DNA of 64,000 nucleotides from Rhodanobacter sp. 67-28 (GTDB taxonomy: Bacteria; Pseudomonadota; Gammaproteobacteria; Xanthomonadales; Rhodanobacteraceae): positions 62,001 to 126,000 of the forward strand of contig MKTU01000036.1 in NCBI GenBank assembly GCA_001898415.1. The letters run 5' to 3'. A program made the translations under genes and the position numbers. Shown piece by piece: positions 33,346 through 42,296 of this stretch (positions are counted from its first letter, which is position 1; each line of letters starts with the position of its first letter). The notes beneath the pieces were generated by a model. The model saw nothing but the letters and a program-made list of their open reading frames with translations. It searched no databases and was not told where the DNA came from.

Positions 33346-36102
33346 TCAACCGCGCCGTGGCGGCACCAACCGCAGACGGGGGGAACCGTTCTGCTGGTTG
33401 GGGCTGAGCAGTGCCTGGATCTCGTCCGGCTGCAACGGATACGAGTAGAGGTAGCCCTGCCCCTCGACGCAACCGGCGCGCAGCAGGAACTCGTGCTGCG
33501 CCTCGGTCTCGATGCCTTCGGCGATGGTGACCAGGCCCAGGCTGCGCGACATCGCCAGCATCGCCTCGGTAATCGCCGCGTCGTTGGCGTCGCCGGGCAG
33601 GCCGGTGACGAAAGAGCGGTCGATCTTCAGGTAAGTGACGGCCGGCAGCTTGAGGTACGCCATCGAGGAGTAGCCGGTGCCGAAATCGTCGATGGCCACG
33701 TCGATGTTCAGCATGTCCAGCGTCTGCATGGTGCGCTGGGTGTCGTCACCCAGCCGCAGCATCGCGCTCTCGGTGATCTCCAGCAGCAGGCGGTGCGGCG
33801 AAACGCGACGCGACTGCAAGGTACGGCTGACCCCGTCGACGAAGGATGGATGGCCAAACCAGCGCGCGGAGATGTTCACCGCCACGCGGATCGGCGGCAC
33901 GCCGGCCAGGTCCCAGGCCTGGATCTGGGCGCAGGTGGCCTGCAGCACCCATTCGTCGATGCGCCGGATCAGGCCCAGACTCTCCGCCACCGGGATGAAC
34001 TCGCCGGGCAGTACCTCGCCGCGCTCCGGATGCTGCCAGCGCAGCAGCGCCTCCACCGCGACGATGCGTCCCGTGCGCAGCTCGATGCTGGGCTGGAACA
34101 CCAGGTCGAACTCGCCGCGACTCAGTGCCTGGCGCAGTTCGGTCGCCAACTGCAGGCGCCGCCGGTTGTCGGCGTGCATCATCGGCGTGTAGAAGCGGAA
34201 CGCGTTGCGCTCCTCGGTCTTGGCCGCATACATCGCCGCGTCGGCGTTGGCGATGAGGGCTGCCGCGTCGTTGCCGTCCAGCGGGTAGCCGGCCACGCCG
34301 ATGCTGGCGGTGAGCACGACCTCGTAATCGTCCAGCACCAGCGGCTCGGACAGCGTCGCCAGCAACCGGTTGACGATCGCCCGCGCATCCTCGCGCAGGC
34401 TCAGTCGCGGCAGCAGCACGGTGAACTCGTCGCCGCCGATGCGTCCGGCCACGTCGCCGTCGGAGAGCTGCCGGCTGATGCGCTCGCCCACTTTCACCAG
34501 CAAGCGGTCGCCGATCGCGTGACTGTAACTGTCATTGACGATCTTGAATGCATCCAGGTCGATGAACAGCACCACCACCGCCAGGCGCTCGCGCTCGGCC
34601 AGTGCGATCGCCTCGCTGCAGTGGCGCTCGAACTCGGTGCGGTTGACCAGACCGGTGAGGGGATCGTGCCGGGCCAGGTGTTCCAGCCGGCGCTGGTTGG
34701 CCTTGGCCTCGTGGATGTCGGTGCACACCGCCACGTAATACGTCACTTGGCCGTCGCCATTGCGGATCGCGCTGAGGCTCAGGTGTTCGGGATAGGTCGT
34801 GCCGTCGGCGCGGGTGCTCAGCACCTCGCCGATCCAGTTGCCGCCGGCGGCCACCTCGTCCCAGATGGCTTTCGGCAACGCACGCCCGTCCGGCAGGCGG
34901 CGCGTGTCGCCCAGCCGCCGGCCCTGCAGCGCCAGGCTGCTGAAGCCGGTCAGTTCGGTGTGTGCCGCGTTGGTGGAGGTGATCCGCTGCTGCGCATCGG
35001 CGATGACCACGCCTTCGGCGATGCTGGCCAGCGCCTCGGCCGCCACCCGGCGCTCCTGTTCCATCGCCACCCGCTCGGAGATGTCGCGGATGATCGCCTG
35101 GCACACCGGCAACTCGCCCCAGCTGGCAACGCTGGTCTGGGTCTCCACCGGGCGGGAGCTGCCGTCGGCGGCCAGCAGCGCGTTGGTGGCGGCACGCCCC
35201 GCCTGCTGGCCGGCCAGCGGCTGCAGGAACAGGTGCACGTAGCGGTCGCCGATCAGCTCCTTCGCGCTGCGCCCGGTCCAGGCCGCCGCCGTGCGGTTCA
35301 CGTCGAGAATGCGTCCGCTGCCTTCGTCGATCATCACGATCGCGTCGGCGGCGCTGTCGAACAGCAGGCGGTAGCGCTCCTCGGTGCCGCGCACGCTCGC
35401 GAGAATGCGGCGGGCCATGCCCAGCCAGAGCAGCGCGGCAATCAGCGCCGCACCCAGCACACTCCAGAACAACACGCGGCCCATCCACACCGCTCCATCG
35501 GCGATCTGGCGCGAGAACACCGCGCTTCGCGGTGCGATGTAATTGTTGATGTTGCGGATGCGTTCGCGTTGACGGGCGACTTCCTGTGCCGTCATCGTCC
35601 CGTTGGTGTACCCGGCGGCGAGCGAATCGGCGATCGTGTTCAACTCGTGAATCGACGCGTCGGTGGAGCGCCAGGCGTCCAGAGCGTCGCGCATGTAGGG
35701 CGCACCGGAAAAGTGGTGCAGTACAAAGATGACGCCCGGTATCGCGATGGTGACCGTGTCGCTGCGGCGCAGCGCCCCAGCCACTTCCTCGTAGTCGTAA
35801 TTGCCGGAAAGGATCTGATCGCGGGCCGAACGATCCGCCATCAGCACGCTGTAATTCGCCCGGTAACTGGTCAGTTCGGCCGGATCACCGGAAATGGCAT
35901 AACTTTCGAGCGCAATCACGCTCTGTTTCTGCGCCTTGGACCAGACGCTCTCGCCGTTGAGGAAACCGGCGAGAGCGACCTGCAACTGCAGCGCCCCCCA
36001 GGTCAATGCCAAGATCAACACCAGCATGCCCACAAGCGCGTACACAAGCGGTACCAAGCGCCGTGTCAGTGGTCGTTGCGAACTGAGTTGCGAACTGCCC
36101 AT
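33346..36102 (-). CDS. Membrane PAS-PAS-GGDEF-EAL cyclic-di-GMP signalling protein
   Basis: A 918-residue sensor. Order: transmembrane helix (about 17-45), periplasmic helical sensor region (about 46-207), second membrane helix (about 208-230), PAS (about 240-355), PAS (about 355-470), GGDEF domain (about 472-640, motif 556-560) and EAL domain (about 655-905, EAL at 684-686, DDFGTGYSS at 805-813). Catalytic motifs of both the diguanylate cyclase and phosphodiesterase are intact. The inhibitory RxxD site before GGDEF reads SDGD, so product inhibition may be absent. The net activity cannot be predicted. Monocistronic in appearance. Confidence 0.93.
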   Translation of the reverse strand: MGSSQLSSQRPLTRRLVPLVYALVGMLVLILALTWGALQLQVALAGFLNGESVWSKAQKQSVIALESYAISGDPAELTSYRANYSVLMADRSARDQILSGNYDYEEVAGALRRSDTVTIAIPGVIFVLHHFSGAPYMRDALDAWRSTDASIHELNTIADSLAAGYTNGTMTAQEVARQRERIRNINNYIAPRSAVFSRQIADGAVWMGRVLFWSVLGAALIAALLWLGMARRILASVRGTEERYRLLFDSAADAIVMIDEGSGRILDVNRTAAAWTGRSAKELIGDRYVHLFLQPLAGQQAGRAATNALLAADGSSRPVETQTSVASWGELPVCQAIIRDISERVAMEQERRVAAEALASIAEGVVIADAQQRITSTNAAHTELTGFSSLALQGRRLGDTRRLPDGRALPKAIWDEVAAGGNWIGEVLSTRADGTTYPEHLSLSAIRNGDGQVTYYVAVCTDIHEAKANQRRLEHLARHDPLTGLVNRTEFERHCSEAIALAERERLAVVVLFIDLDAFKIVNDSYSHAIGDRLLVKVGERISRQLSDGDVAGRIGGDEFTVLLPRLSLREDARAIVNRLLATLSEPLVLDDYEVVLTASIGVAGYPLDGNDAAALIANADAAMYAAKTEERNAFRFYTPMMHADNRRRLQLATELRQALSRGEFDLVFQPSIELRTGRIVAVEALLRWQHPERGEVLPGEFIPVAESLGLIRRIDEWVLQATCAQIQAWDLAGVPPIRVAVNISARWFGHPSFVDGVSRTLQSRRVSPHRLLLEITESAMLRLGDDTQRTMQTLDMLNIDVAIDDFGTGYSSMAYLKLPAVTYLKIDRSFVTGLPGDANDAAITEAMLAMSRSLGLVTIAEGIETEAQHEFLLRAGCVEGQGYLYSYPLQPDEIQALLSPNQQNGSPRLRLVPPRRG

Positions 36103-36167
36103 TGCGCCCCTTGGCTCGTGATTGACACATCACGTTCTGGCAACACAACTGCTCGACACCTGAAGAA

Positions 36168-36944
36168 TCAGGCTACAGCTTCCTTCAACACATCCAGAAC
36201 ACGACGTGGCTTGACGCAGCGATCAGCAAGTATCCGCATGCTGGTGTAACTGCGCTTGATGCATTCGCCGATATGTGCCACTTCATCAGCGGCGGGCTCG
36301 GTTCCCATCAGTGTACAGACTATCTCCAACGCCTCCCACGGATGGGTATCGTCATAAGCGGCGTGCAACTGAAGCCAGCGCAACGTACCGGCCCTGCTCT
36401 TTTCCGGAAACCGCTCGGCGTAGCGCTGGCTTTCGTAGATTAACTGTGACCATTCCCCGGTTGCCCCTTCCACCGCATAGTTGGTCGCCGCGATGCCGGC
36501 CGCCAGGGTGTCTCTCTTACTGACGTCTTCGCACCAATTGGCAAGCGTATCGGTCCCGTACGGTGGCGTCCCGTTCAACAACTCCTCCCGCGGAATGCCC
36601 ACGCCTTCGGCCCAATTGAGCCAATACTCGGCATGGTTCTGTTCGACGCGGATGTTGCGCACCAGCCAGCGCCGCGCGAGGTTGTCACCGGCACTGCGTC
36701 CGAATCGGGTCTTCAACAGGCTCTGCGCCATGTAGCCCGGAAAGCGTTCGATCACCGGCCAGATGCCAATCATGAAGTTGGCGGTGCCCGCCTGACCCAG
36801 GTCGCCATCGATCATGGCCTGCCACAACGGGTGTTCGATCACGCTGCGCTTGGTGCTCTCGCAATCGGCCACCATGTCCTGCGCCCATTGGGGGTAGCTG
36901 GTCAGTTCGGTGAGCGGGCCGGTACGTTCAAAACGGGTGTTCAT
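36168..36944 (-). CDS. TenA/PqqC-like iron-containing redox enzyme family protein
   Basis: A 258-residue, all-helical protein of the heme-oxygenase-like fold (TenA/PqqC superfamily). The N-terminal HPLWQAMIDGDL is typical. Putative metal ligands follow the spacing of the diiron oxygenase branch (for example Chlamydia CADD): E101/H104, E159, and H194-x3-D198-x2-H201. In CADD the first pair is E-x6-H, whereas here it is E-x2-H, on the same helix face. No PQQ or thiamine genes are nearby, so neither pathway is supported. ATG 36944 has an AAGGAG ribosome site 7 bp upstream, better than the longer start at 37049. Function unknown. Confidence 0.75.
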   Translation of the reverse strand: MNTRFERTGPLTELTSYPQWAQDMVADCESTKRSVIEHPLWQAMIDGDLGQAGTANFMIGIWPVIERFPGYMAQSLLKTRFGRSAGDNLARRWLVRNIRVEQNHAEYWLNWAEGVGIPREELLNGTPPYGTDTLANWCEDVSKRDTLAAGIAATNYAVEGATGEWSQLIYESQRYAERFPEKSRAGTLRWLQLHAAYDDTHPWEALEIVCTLMGTEPAADEVAHIGECIKRSYTSMRILADRCVKPRRVLDVLKEAVA

Positions 36945-37487
36945 CGTCCATCTCCTTACAGGTGGGTGTTGCGGTGGTTCGCCATTGCCTGACCGTGCGC
37001 TGGATTGCTGCCGGCCTCGATCGGGCGCCGCCTTCTTCGGCGACACCACGAAAATTCATGCATCGGCCGCACTGGCCACCGGCAGCACGAACCCGGGCCA
37101 ATGCCCGACTCGCGCGCGACCATCGTGCCGCCTGCAGCGGTTGCAGTGTGGATACCATGTCGCAGTCCACGCATCCGCGCCACCCGGCATCGTTTGGACG
37201 TCCGGACCCGGATCGGTTTTCGCGGGGTTCGAGAGTGGGCTGACGGCGACCACGCCGCAGCGGCCGAGTCGCCGCACAGGACCCGCGGCAGCGCCTCGCG
37301 GCGCATCGGCCGGCCGGGCGCATCAGCGCAGCACCCCGACGGTGGCATACCGATGAAGCCTCTTGTCGTCGTCGCCCTGCCCGGTCGATTGCATGGACAC
37401 CCCCGCGGGAACTATGCCGCAGATGGCGACGACGCGCGAGCCGAGCCGCGGATGGTGACTAGCCGAAGGAACGCCGTCGCGGTCCCG
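36945..37487. other. 543-bp stretch without a recognisable gene
   Basis: This lies between the TenA-like gene and the periplasmic protein gene, both on the minus strand. Open frames exist on both strands but have the Arg/Ala/Pro-rich composition of shadow frames, with no domain or ribosome site. It must contain the TenA-like gene's promoter, but no convincing -35/-10 pair was found. A small noncoding RNA or a degraded gene is possible. Confidence 0.5.
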
Positions 37488-38246
37488 TCAATGCACCGAC
37501 GGCGCCATCGGCGCCAGCACCGCCTCGGTCACGCTGCTGCCGTCGTGGCCGAACACGGAGTGGTTTTCCTCGGTGCGCCGCGACACCGCCAGCAGGCGCG
37601 TGCCGACCTGCTGCAACGCGTAGTCGGTGGTGGTGCCGAACTCGATGCTGATGAGCAGCTTGCGCCCCTTGATCGCCAGCATGTTGCGCACCGCCACCGG
37701 CACGCCATCGGCGCCCAGCCACACACTGAGCTGGCCGACGTACTTCTTGACCGACATCTCCTTGTTCGCTGACGGCGGCATCGGCACGTCGAACACCAGC
37801 AGGCGCGCCGGCTTGCCGTTGCGGGTGTCGTCGCGCTGGCTGGCCAGGGTCGCGCCGTCGAGCTGGCGCAGCAGCACCGGCGCGTAATTCACCATCGGCT
37901 GCACGTTGACCGGGCTCAATTGGCCGAGCAGGTCCTGCACCGGCGTCGGCGCATCCTTGTTCTTCGCGTTCACCGCCGCCTCGGCCGCGGCACGCTGCAG
38001 CAGCTCCGGCGAAAAATGCAGCTCCAGGCCATCGGTGCCGCTGCGCACGCCCAGCTGCAGCTGCGCGCGCTCGATCTTGCCGTCTTCCTTCTTCACCGTG
38101 CTGCTGACGCGCGCCGTGGCCAGCAGCGGCTGCGCCGGCTGCAGTTTGCCCAAGGTGGCACGCAGGTTGGACACGGCATCGGCCCGGGCCAGTGCCGGCA
38201 AGGCCAACGCGGCGAGCAGCGCGGCAAGGATCACGCGTGAGGTCAT
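37488..38246 (-). CDS. Exported protein of unknown function
   Basis: A 252-residue protein with a clear Sec signal peptide (hydrophobic core LAALLAALALPA, probable cleavage after ARA at about 21). The mature part is mixed alpha/beta with several internal valine-rich strands (LSVWLGADGVPVAV, LLISIEFGTT), suggesting a beta-rich periplasmic or lipid-binding fold. I do not recognise the family. It follows two lipoprotein genes on the same strand after 76 bp and may be in the same transcript. Confidence 0.75.
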   Translation of the reverse strand: MTSRVILAALLAALALPALARADAVSNLRATLGKLQPAQPLLATARVSSTVKKEDGKIERAQLQLGVRSGTDGLELHFSPELLQRAAAEAAVNAKNKDAPTPVQDLLGQLSPVNVQPMVNYAPVLLRQLDGATLASQRDDTRNGKPARLLVFDVPMPPSANKEMSVKKYVGQLSVWLGADGVPVAVRNMLAIKGRKLLISIEFGTTTDYALQQVGTRLLAVSRRTEENHSVFGHDGSSVTEAVLAPMAPSVH

Positions 38247-38322
38247 GGTACGGTTCCGGTCGCCAGGGGCGGCCAGTATCGCCTGCCCGGGCGGCGCGCA
38301 CACGGTCGGCGCCGCCCGCAGT

Positions 38323-38775
38323 TCAACCGGCGTGCTTGTGCGGTACCGCGCGTACGGTCGGCTCGAACAGGATGCCCACGCGGCTGGCCGGCGCATCGCG
38401 ATACAGGCCCAGCACGCAGTGCTCCGCGCGCAACGCAAAGTCCGCGTAATAGACCACGCCCGGATAGGGCACGAAGGTCAGGTCGGGCGAACACGAATAC
38501 ATCCGCTGGTAGCCGCTGGCCACCAGCACCTTGAACAGCATCAGGCGCTCGCCCGTCGGCACCTGCAGCTCGCCGTGGCTGCTCTTGAGGTCGTAGCACC
38601 GGCGACCATCGCAGAAACTCAGCGGCATCGCCTGGCTGGCCAGGTTCGGCGACAGCTTGATCGTGGCCAGCGGCTGGCCGGCCGCCGGCTGGTACATCGG
38701 CAGCCCCGCGCAGCCGCCAAGAACGGCAGCGGCCACGGCGGTCAGCAGCCGGCGGGTGACGTGATCGGCGCTCAT
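38323..38775 (-). CDS. Hypothetical lipoprotein
   Basis: A 150-residue protein with a lipoprotein signal (VLGGC, lipidated Cys at 22). The mature part has four Cys residues, in FCDGRRCYDL, MYSCSPD and AEHCVLG, which could form two disulfides in the periplasm. The segment VPTGERLMLFKVL resembles the beta-sandwich lipoproteins found beside CC0125-type genes, but I cannot name the family. ATG 38775 overlaps the upstream gene's stop (ATGA), so the two are coupled. Confidence 0.75.
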   Translation of the reverse strand: MSADHVTRRLLTAVAAAVLGGCAGLPMYQPAAGQPLATIKLSPNLASQAMPLSFCDGRRCYDLKSSHGELQVPTGERLMLFKVLVASGYQRMYSCSPDLTFVPYPGVVYYADFALRAEHCVLGLYRDAPASRVGILFEPTVRAVPHKHAG

Positions 38776-39206
38776 CGGTGGCCTGCCTGTGCATGGACAT
38801 AAGAGACGTAGCGCTTCTCGATCTCGCCCGCGTCGAGGTCGCCGGCGGAGTAGTCCTGGTCGAACAGCACGAACACCCAGTCGCCCATGTCGCCCGCCAC
38901 CCGGCCTACGGTGAGGTCCATGGTGGGGCGGTCGCGGATGGCATCCGGCAGCGATTCGTACAGGCGGAAATACCGTTTGTGCCGCTGCAGCGCCAGCTCG
39001 GCGCAGCGGTACATCAGATAGGCGTGGGTGGTGTCGCGGTCGATGTAGCCGTTGCCGGAGAAACCCACCTTGAGCAGTTCACCCGGGCCGGGCTGCTCCC
39101 AGTAACCGCCGGTGTAACCGCGGATCACCCCCTTGTCGGAGTGATAGCCCGTGGCGCAGCCGCCAAGCAGCAGGGCGGCCACCATCGCCCACATCCTTCT
39201 TCCCAT
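38772..39206 (-). CDS. CC0125/CC1285-type lipoprotein
   Basis: A 144-residue lipoprotein with lipobox LLGGC (Cys at about 17). The mature domain reads GYWEQPGPGELLKVGFSGNGYIDRD and then AYLMYRCAELALQRHKRYFRLYES, matching the pattern of the CC0125/CC1285 lipoprotein family (a GN loop followed by a RxAEL helix). Function is unknown; members are predicted to be in the outer membrane. First gene of a probable three-gene unit. Confidence 0.78.
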   Translation of the reverse strand: MGRRMWAMVAALLLGGCATGYHSDKGVIRGYTGGYWEQPGPGELLKVGFSGNGYIDRDTTHAYLMYRCAELALQRHKRYFRLYESLPDAIRDRPTMDLTVGRVAGDMGDWVFVLFDQDYSAGDLDAGEIEKRYVSYVHAQAGHR

Positions 39207-39317
39207 CCCCTTCCCCCGTTCCCTCGCCAGCCTGTCGCGGCGAAAAGCCGCCTCGATGCGTATCCGCCGACGCGTGCCGCGCGATGATGCACGGCCACCC
39301 CGGTGGCCGCAAGCGCT

Positions 39318-40751
39318 TCAGGCCAGGGCGCGGCGCAACTGGGCGAACGCCCTGGTGATGGCGTGCGGATCGATCACGCCGTAGCCGAACGTCACCGCCG
39401 GCTCGATCGTGCGCGTCATCGCGTAGCTGGCGGTGGATTCGGCGCCGACGGCGTGGCGCAGGATGATCGGCATGAGCCGGGCCGCCCGCGCGGGATCGCG
39501 GAATCGCGCGGCCAGATGCAGGCCGGCTTCGGAGGGAATCGGTTGCAACCAGCGGCCGAGTTCACCCTGCAGCGCGTCGAGCAGGGCCGCGCGACGCTCG
39601 GCGTAGATCGGCCGCATGTGGCGCACGTGCCGCGCGAGGTGGCCGTCGCGGATGAAGGCGGCAAGCGCGGCCTGGGTTATGCCGTCGCAATGCGAGTCGA
39701 CGCAGTGCTTGACGGTGACCAGCCCGCTGCGCGCCCACGCCGGCGCCACCACGAAGCCCTTGCGCAGCGAGGGAAACATGCTCTTGGAGAAAGTGCCGAC
39801 GTAGAACACCAGGCCGTCGCGGTCCAGCGTTTGCAGCGCATCGAGCGGACGGTCGCCGAAGCGGAACTCGCCGTCGTAGTCGTCCTCCACGATCACCGCA
39901 TGGCGACGACGCGCGAAGTCGAGCAAGTCGGCACGCCGACGCAGCGACATCGCCACGCCGGTGGGCGACTGGTGCGACGGGGTGACGCTGATGATGCGCA
40001 CGTCGTCGGGCAGGCGCTCGACGCACAGGCCCTCGTCGTCCACCGGCAGCGGCACCAGTTGCGCGCCGGCGGCGGCGAACGCGGCGCGCACCGGCGGGTA
40101 GCCCGGTTCCTCCACCGCCACCTTCGTCTGCCCCGGCGTGACCAGCAGGCGGGCGATCAGGTCGAACGCCTGCTGCGCGCCGGAGGTGACGATCACATCG
40201 TCGGCGCCGCAGGCCACCGCGCGGGTGAACGCGACGTGCTGCGCGATCGCCTCGCGCAAGGCAGGGATGCCTTGCGACGGCGCATAGGCGAACGGTTCGC
40301 GGGCGCTCTGGCGCAGCGTCTGCGCCATCAGCCGGCGCCACACCTCGTGCGGAAAATGGCGGTGGTCGGGAATGCCCAGACGGAAATTTCGCTCGGGCAG
40401 GCTGCGCGCCGGCGACGGCTGCAGGAACGGCGTGCGCCATGCCGGCGCGAAACGCGATTCGTCCGCGCCCGTGTGCACCGGCCTGGATCGCCGCCGAACG
40501 AACTCGGCGACCCGCGGCCGGGCGCCCTGACGTGGGGCCAGGTAACCCTCCGCGATCAGCAGGTCGTAGGCGGCGACCACGGTATTTCGCGCCACGCCCA
40601 GGGCCTCGGCCACTTTCCGCGTGGCGGGCAACGCGGCGTGTGGTGGCAGGCGGCCGTCCAGGATCGCCGCGCGCAATTGCTGGTGCAGCGCCTGCGTGAG
40701 CGTGCCTGAGCCACGCGGCAGCAGCACGGGGAACGGAAAAACTGGTTCCAT
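39318..40751 (-). CDS. MocR-family transcriptional regulator (GntR HTH fused to aminotransferase-like domain)
   Basis: A 477-residue regulator. The N-terminal winged helix (about 20-85) includes LPATRKVAEALGVARNTVVAAYDLL. The remaining 350 residues are a fold-type I aminotransferase domain with the PLP-anchoring segment TFSKSMFPSLRKGF, so it probably binds PLP, like PdxR or GabR. MocR proteins usually act on a divergent neighbour; here that is the MBL-fold/cupin pair. ATG 40751 is preferred over an upstream TTG. No pdxS/pdxT is nearby. Confidence 0.92.
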   Translation of the reverse strand: MEPVFPFPVLLPRGSGTLTQALHQQLRAAILDGRLPPHAALPATRKVAEALGVARNTVVAAYDLLIAEGYLAPRQGARPRVAEFVRRRSRPVHTGADESRFAPAWRTPFLQPSPARSLPERNFRLGIPDHRHFPHEVWRRLMAQTLRQSAREPFAYAPSQGIPALREAIAQHVAFTRAVACGADDVIVTSGAQQAFDLIARLLVTPGQTKVAVEEPGYPPVRAAFAAAGAQLVPLPVDDEGLCVERLPDDVRIISVTPSHQSPTGVAMSLRRRADLLDFARRRHAVIVEDDYDGEFRFGDRPLDALQTLDRDGLVFYVGTFSKSMFPSLRKGFVVAPAWARSGLVTVKHCVDSHCDGITQAALAAFIRDGHLARHVRHMRPIYAERRAALLDALQGELGRWLQPIPSEAGLHLAARFRDPARAARLMPIILRHAVGAESTASYAMTRTIEPAVTFGYGVIDPHAITRAFAQLRRALA

Positions 40752-40809
40752 GGAATCTCTCGGGAATGGATCAATCACAGGTCCAGATTATGCCTAGAGT
40801 CGGCACCGT

Positions 40810-40830
40810 ACGGCGGGCGCCGCCCGCCGT
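40810..40830. repeat. GC palindrome in the MocR/MBL intergenic region
   Basis: ACGGCGGGC-GCC-GCCCGCCGT, a perfect 9-bp palindrome, between the divergent genes. It could be an operator for the MocR protein, but the same GGCGGGC-N3-GCCCGCC core occurs at 55090-55106 and in longer form at 60247-60310, so a dispersed repeat is at least as likely. Confidence 0.55.
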
Positions 40831-40882
40831 TCCCGAGTCGAAAAGCCGGCGGGCACCACCCCGCCCCAAGCGAGGCCAGACC

Positions 40883-41680
40883 ATGACAAACGCCATCTGC
40901 GAAACCTGCGGCACGCAATACCCGAACGTCCCCACGCACTGCGCCGTCTGCGAGGATGAGCGCCAATACGTCGGCGCGCGCGGCCAGACCTGGACGACGC
41001 ACGACGCCCTGAAAGCCACCCACACGCTGCGCCTGCAGGACGAAGCCGGCGTGCTCGGCATCGGCCTGGCGCCGGATTTCGCCATCAACCAGCGCGCGCT
41101 GTACCTGCCCACCGACGCGGGCAACATCCTGTGGGAAGCCTTGAGCCTGGTGACCGACGAGGCGGTCGCCGCCCTGAAGGCGCGCGGCGGCGTGGACCTG
41201 ATCGCGATCTCGCACCCGCATTTCTACGCTTCGATGCTGGAGTGGAGCGAGGCGTTCGGCAACGTGCCGATCCTGCTGCACGAGGCGGACCGCGACTGGG
41301 TGCGCCGGCCGTCGCCGAACGTGCAGTTCTGGCGCGGCGAGGTCTACCGCCTGTCCGACGCGGTGACCCTGATCAACAGCGGCGGCCACTTTCCCGGCAG
41401 CACCGTGCTGCACTGGAAGAACGGGCCGCGACCCGGCGGCGCGCTGTTCTCCGGCGACGCGCCGCATGTCGCCAGCGACCGCCGCCACGTCTCGTTCATG
41501 CACAGCTACCCCAACTTCATGCCGATGCCGGCGGCCGACGTGCACCGCATGCGCTCGCGCCTGGCCGGCTGCGACTTCGAGGACGTCTACGGCTTCACCT
41601 GGGGCCGCAACATCATCGGCGGCGGCCGCGCGGCGGTCGATGCCTCGTTCGCACGCTATCTCGCCGCCATCGCCGCCTGA
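40883..41680 (+). CDS. MBL-fold hydrolase-like protein with N-terminal zinc ribbon
   Basis: A 265-residue protein. The N-terminus has two Cys pairs (CETC and CAVC) forming a zinc ribbon. The rest is a metallo-beta-lactamase fold with the order ISHPHFYAS, NSGGHFPGS, LFSGDAPH. The usual HxHxDH motif is altered to HPHFYA, losing the Asp and third His, while the later GGHFPGS His and SGD Asp remain. Activity may therefore use one metal or a different chemistry. It starts 131 bp from the divergent MocR gene and is followed by the cupin gene after 9 bp. Confidence 0.85.
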   Translation: MTNAICETCGTQYPNVPTHCAVCEDERQYVGARGQTWTTHDALKATHTLRLQDEAGVLGIGLAPDFAINQRALYLPTDAGNILWEALSLVTDEAVAALKARGGVDLIAISHPHFYASMLEWSEAFGNVPILLHEADRDWVRRPSPNVQFWRGEVYRLSDAVTLINSGGHFPGSTVLHWKNGPRPGGALFSGDAPHVASDRRHVSFMHSYPNFMPMPAADVHRMRSRLAGCDFEDVYGFTWGRNIIGGGRAAVDASFARYLAAIAA

Positions 41681-41689
41681 GGACACGCC

Positions 41690-42160
41690 ATGAATCGTTC
41701 CGCCCGCCTGCACGACTATCTGCCCGCCCGCTTCAGCACCGCCGCCGCGCGGCACTGGGTGCCCTCCTCCACGCCCGGCAAGTCGTCCAGCCCGTTGCGC
41801 TTCTTCGCCGGCGACCGCGGTTTCGTCGAGCTGCTGCGCATGGAACCGGGCACGGTGATGCCGCTGCATCGGCATACCGGCGAGATCCACGCGTACAACC
41901 TCAGCGGCACGCGCAAGCTGTGCACCGGCGAGCTGATCGGCCCGGGCGACTACGTCTACGAGCCGCCGGGCAACACCGACTGGTGGAAGATCGTCGGCGA
42001 CGAGCCGATGCTGGCGCTGGTGATCGTGATGGGCACGGTCGAGTTCCTCGGCCCGGGCGGTGCGGTGACCGCCCGCGCCTCGGCCAGCACGCAACTGGCG
42101 GAGTACGAACGCCATTGCCGCGAGCTGGGCGTGGCGATGCCGGATGTGCGGGACCGCTGA
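41690..42160 (+). CDS. Cupin protein, 2,4'-dihydroxyacetophenone dioxygenase-like
   Basis: A 156-residue single-domain cupin. The metal-binding stretch MPLHRHTGEIHAYNLSGT gives two His, a Glu and a further His, and the second cupin motif PGDYVYEPPGNTDWW follows. The pattern matches the family named for 2,4'-dihydroxyacetophenone dioxygenase, an Fe-dependent C-C cleaving enzyme; true substrate unknown. It is 9 bp after the MBL gene, so probably the second gene of a MocR-controlled operon. Confidence 0.82.
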   Translation: MNRSARLHDYLPARFSTAAARHWVPSSTPGKSSSPLRFFAGDRGFVELLRMEPGTVMPLHRHTGEIHAYNLSGTRKLCTGELIGPGDYVYEPPGNTDWWKIVGDEPMLALVIVMGTVEFLGPGGAVTARASASTQLAEYERHCRELGVAMPDVRDR

Positions 42161-42296
42161 ACGTGGCTCGGCGGCGACGCAGCCCGGGCGGCGGCGGCAA
42201 CCTTCGCCGGCCGTGTCGAAATCGCTGCGCGCCAATCGTCTTACGGGAGACGAGCAGCGCCGCTCTCCGTATCCCCCACCACCGGAAAACCCCGCC

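Noticed and set aside
33271-36249. A frame of nearly 1000 codons opposite the GGDEF-EAL gene
   Set aside because: Antisense shadow with no motif; the minus-strand protein has complete catalytic domains.
40810-40830. MocR operator
   Set aside because: Kept only as a repeat, because the same palindrome core occurs near unrelated genes and MocR sites are usually direct repeats.
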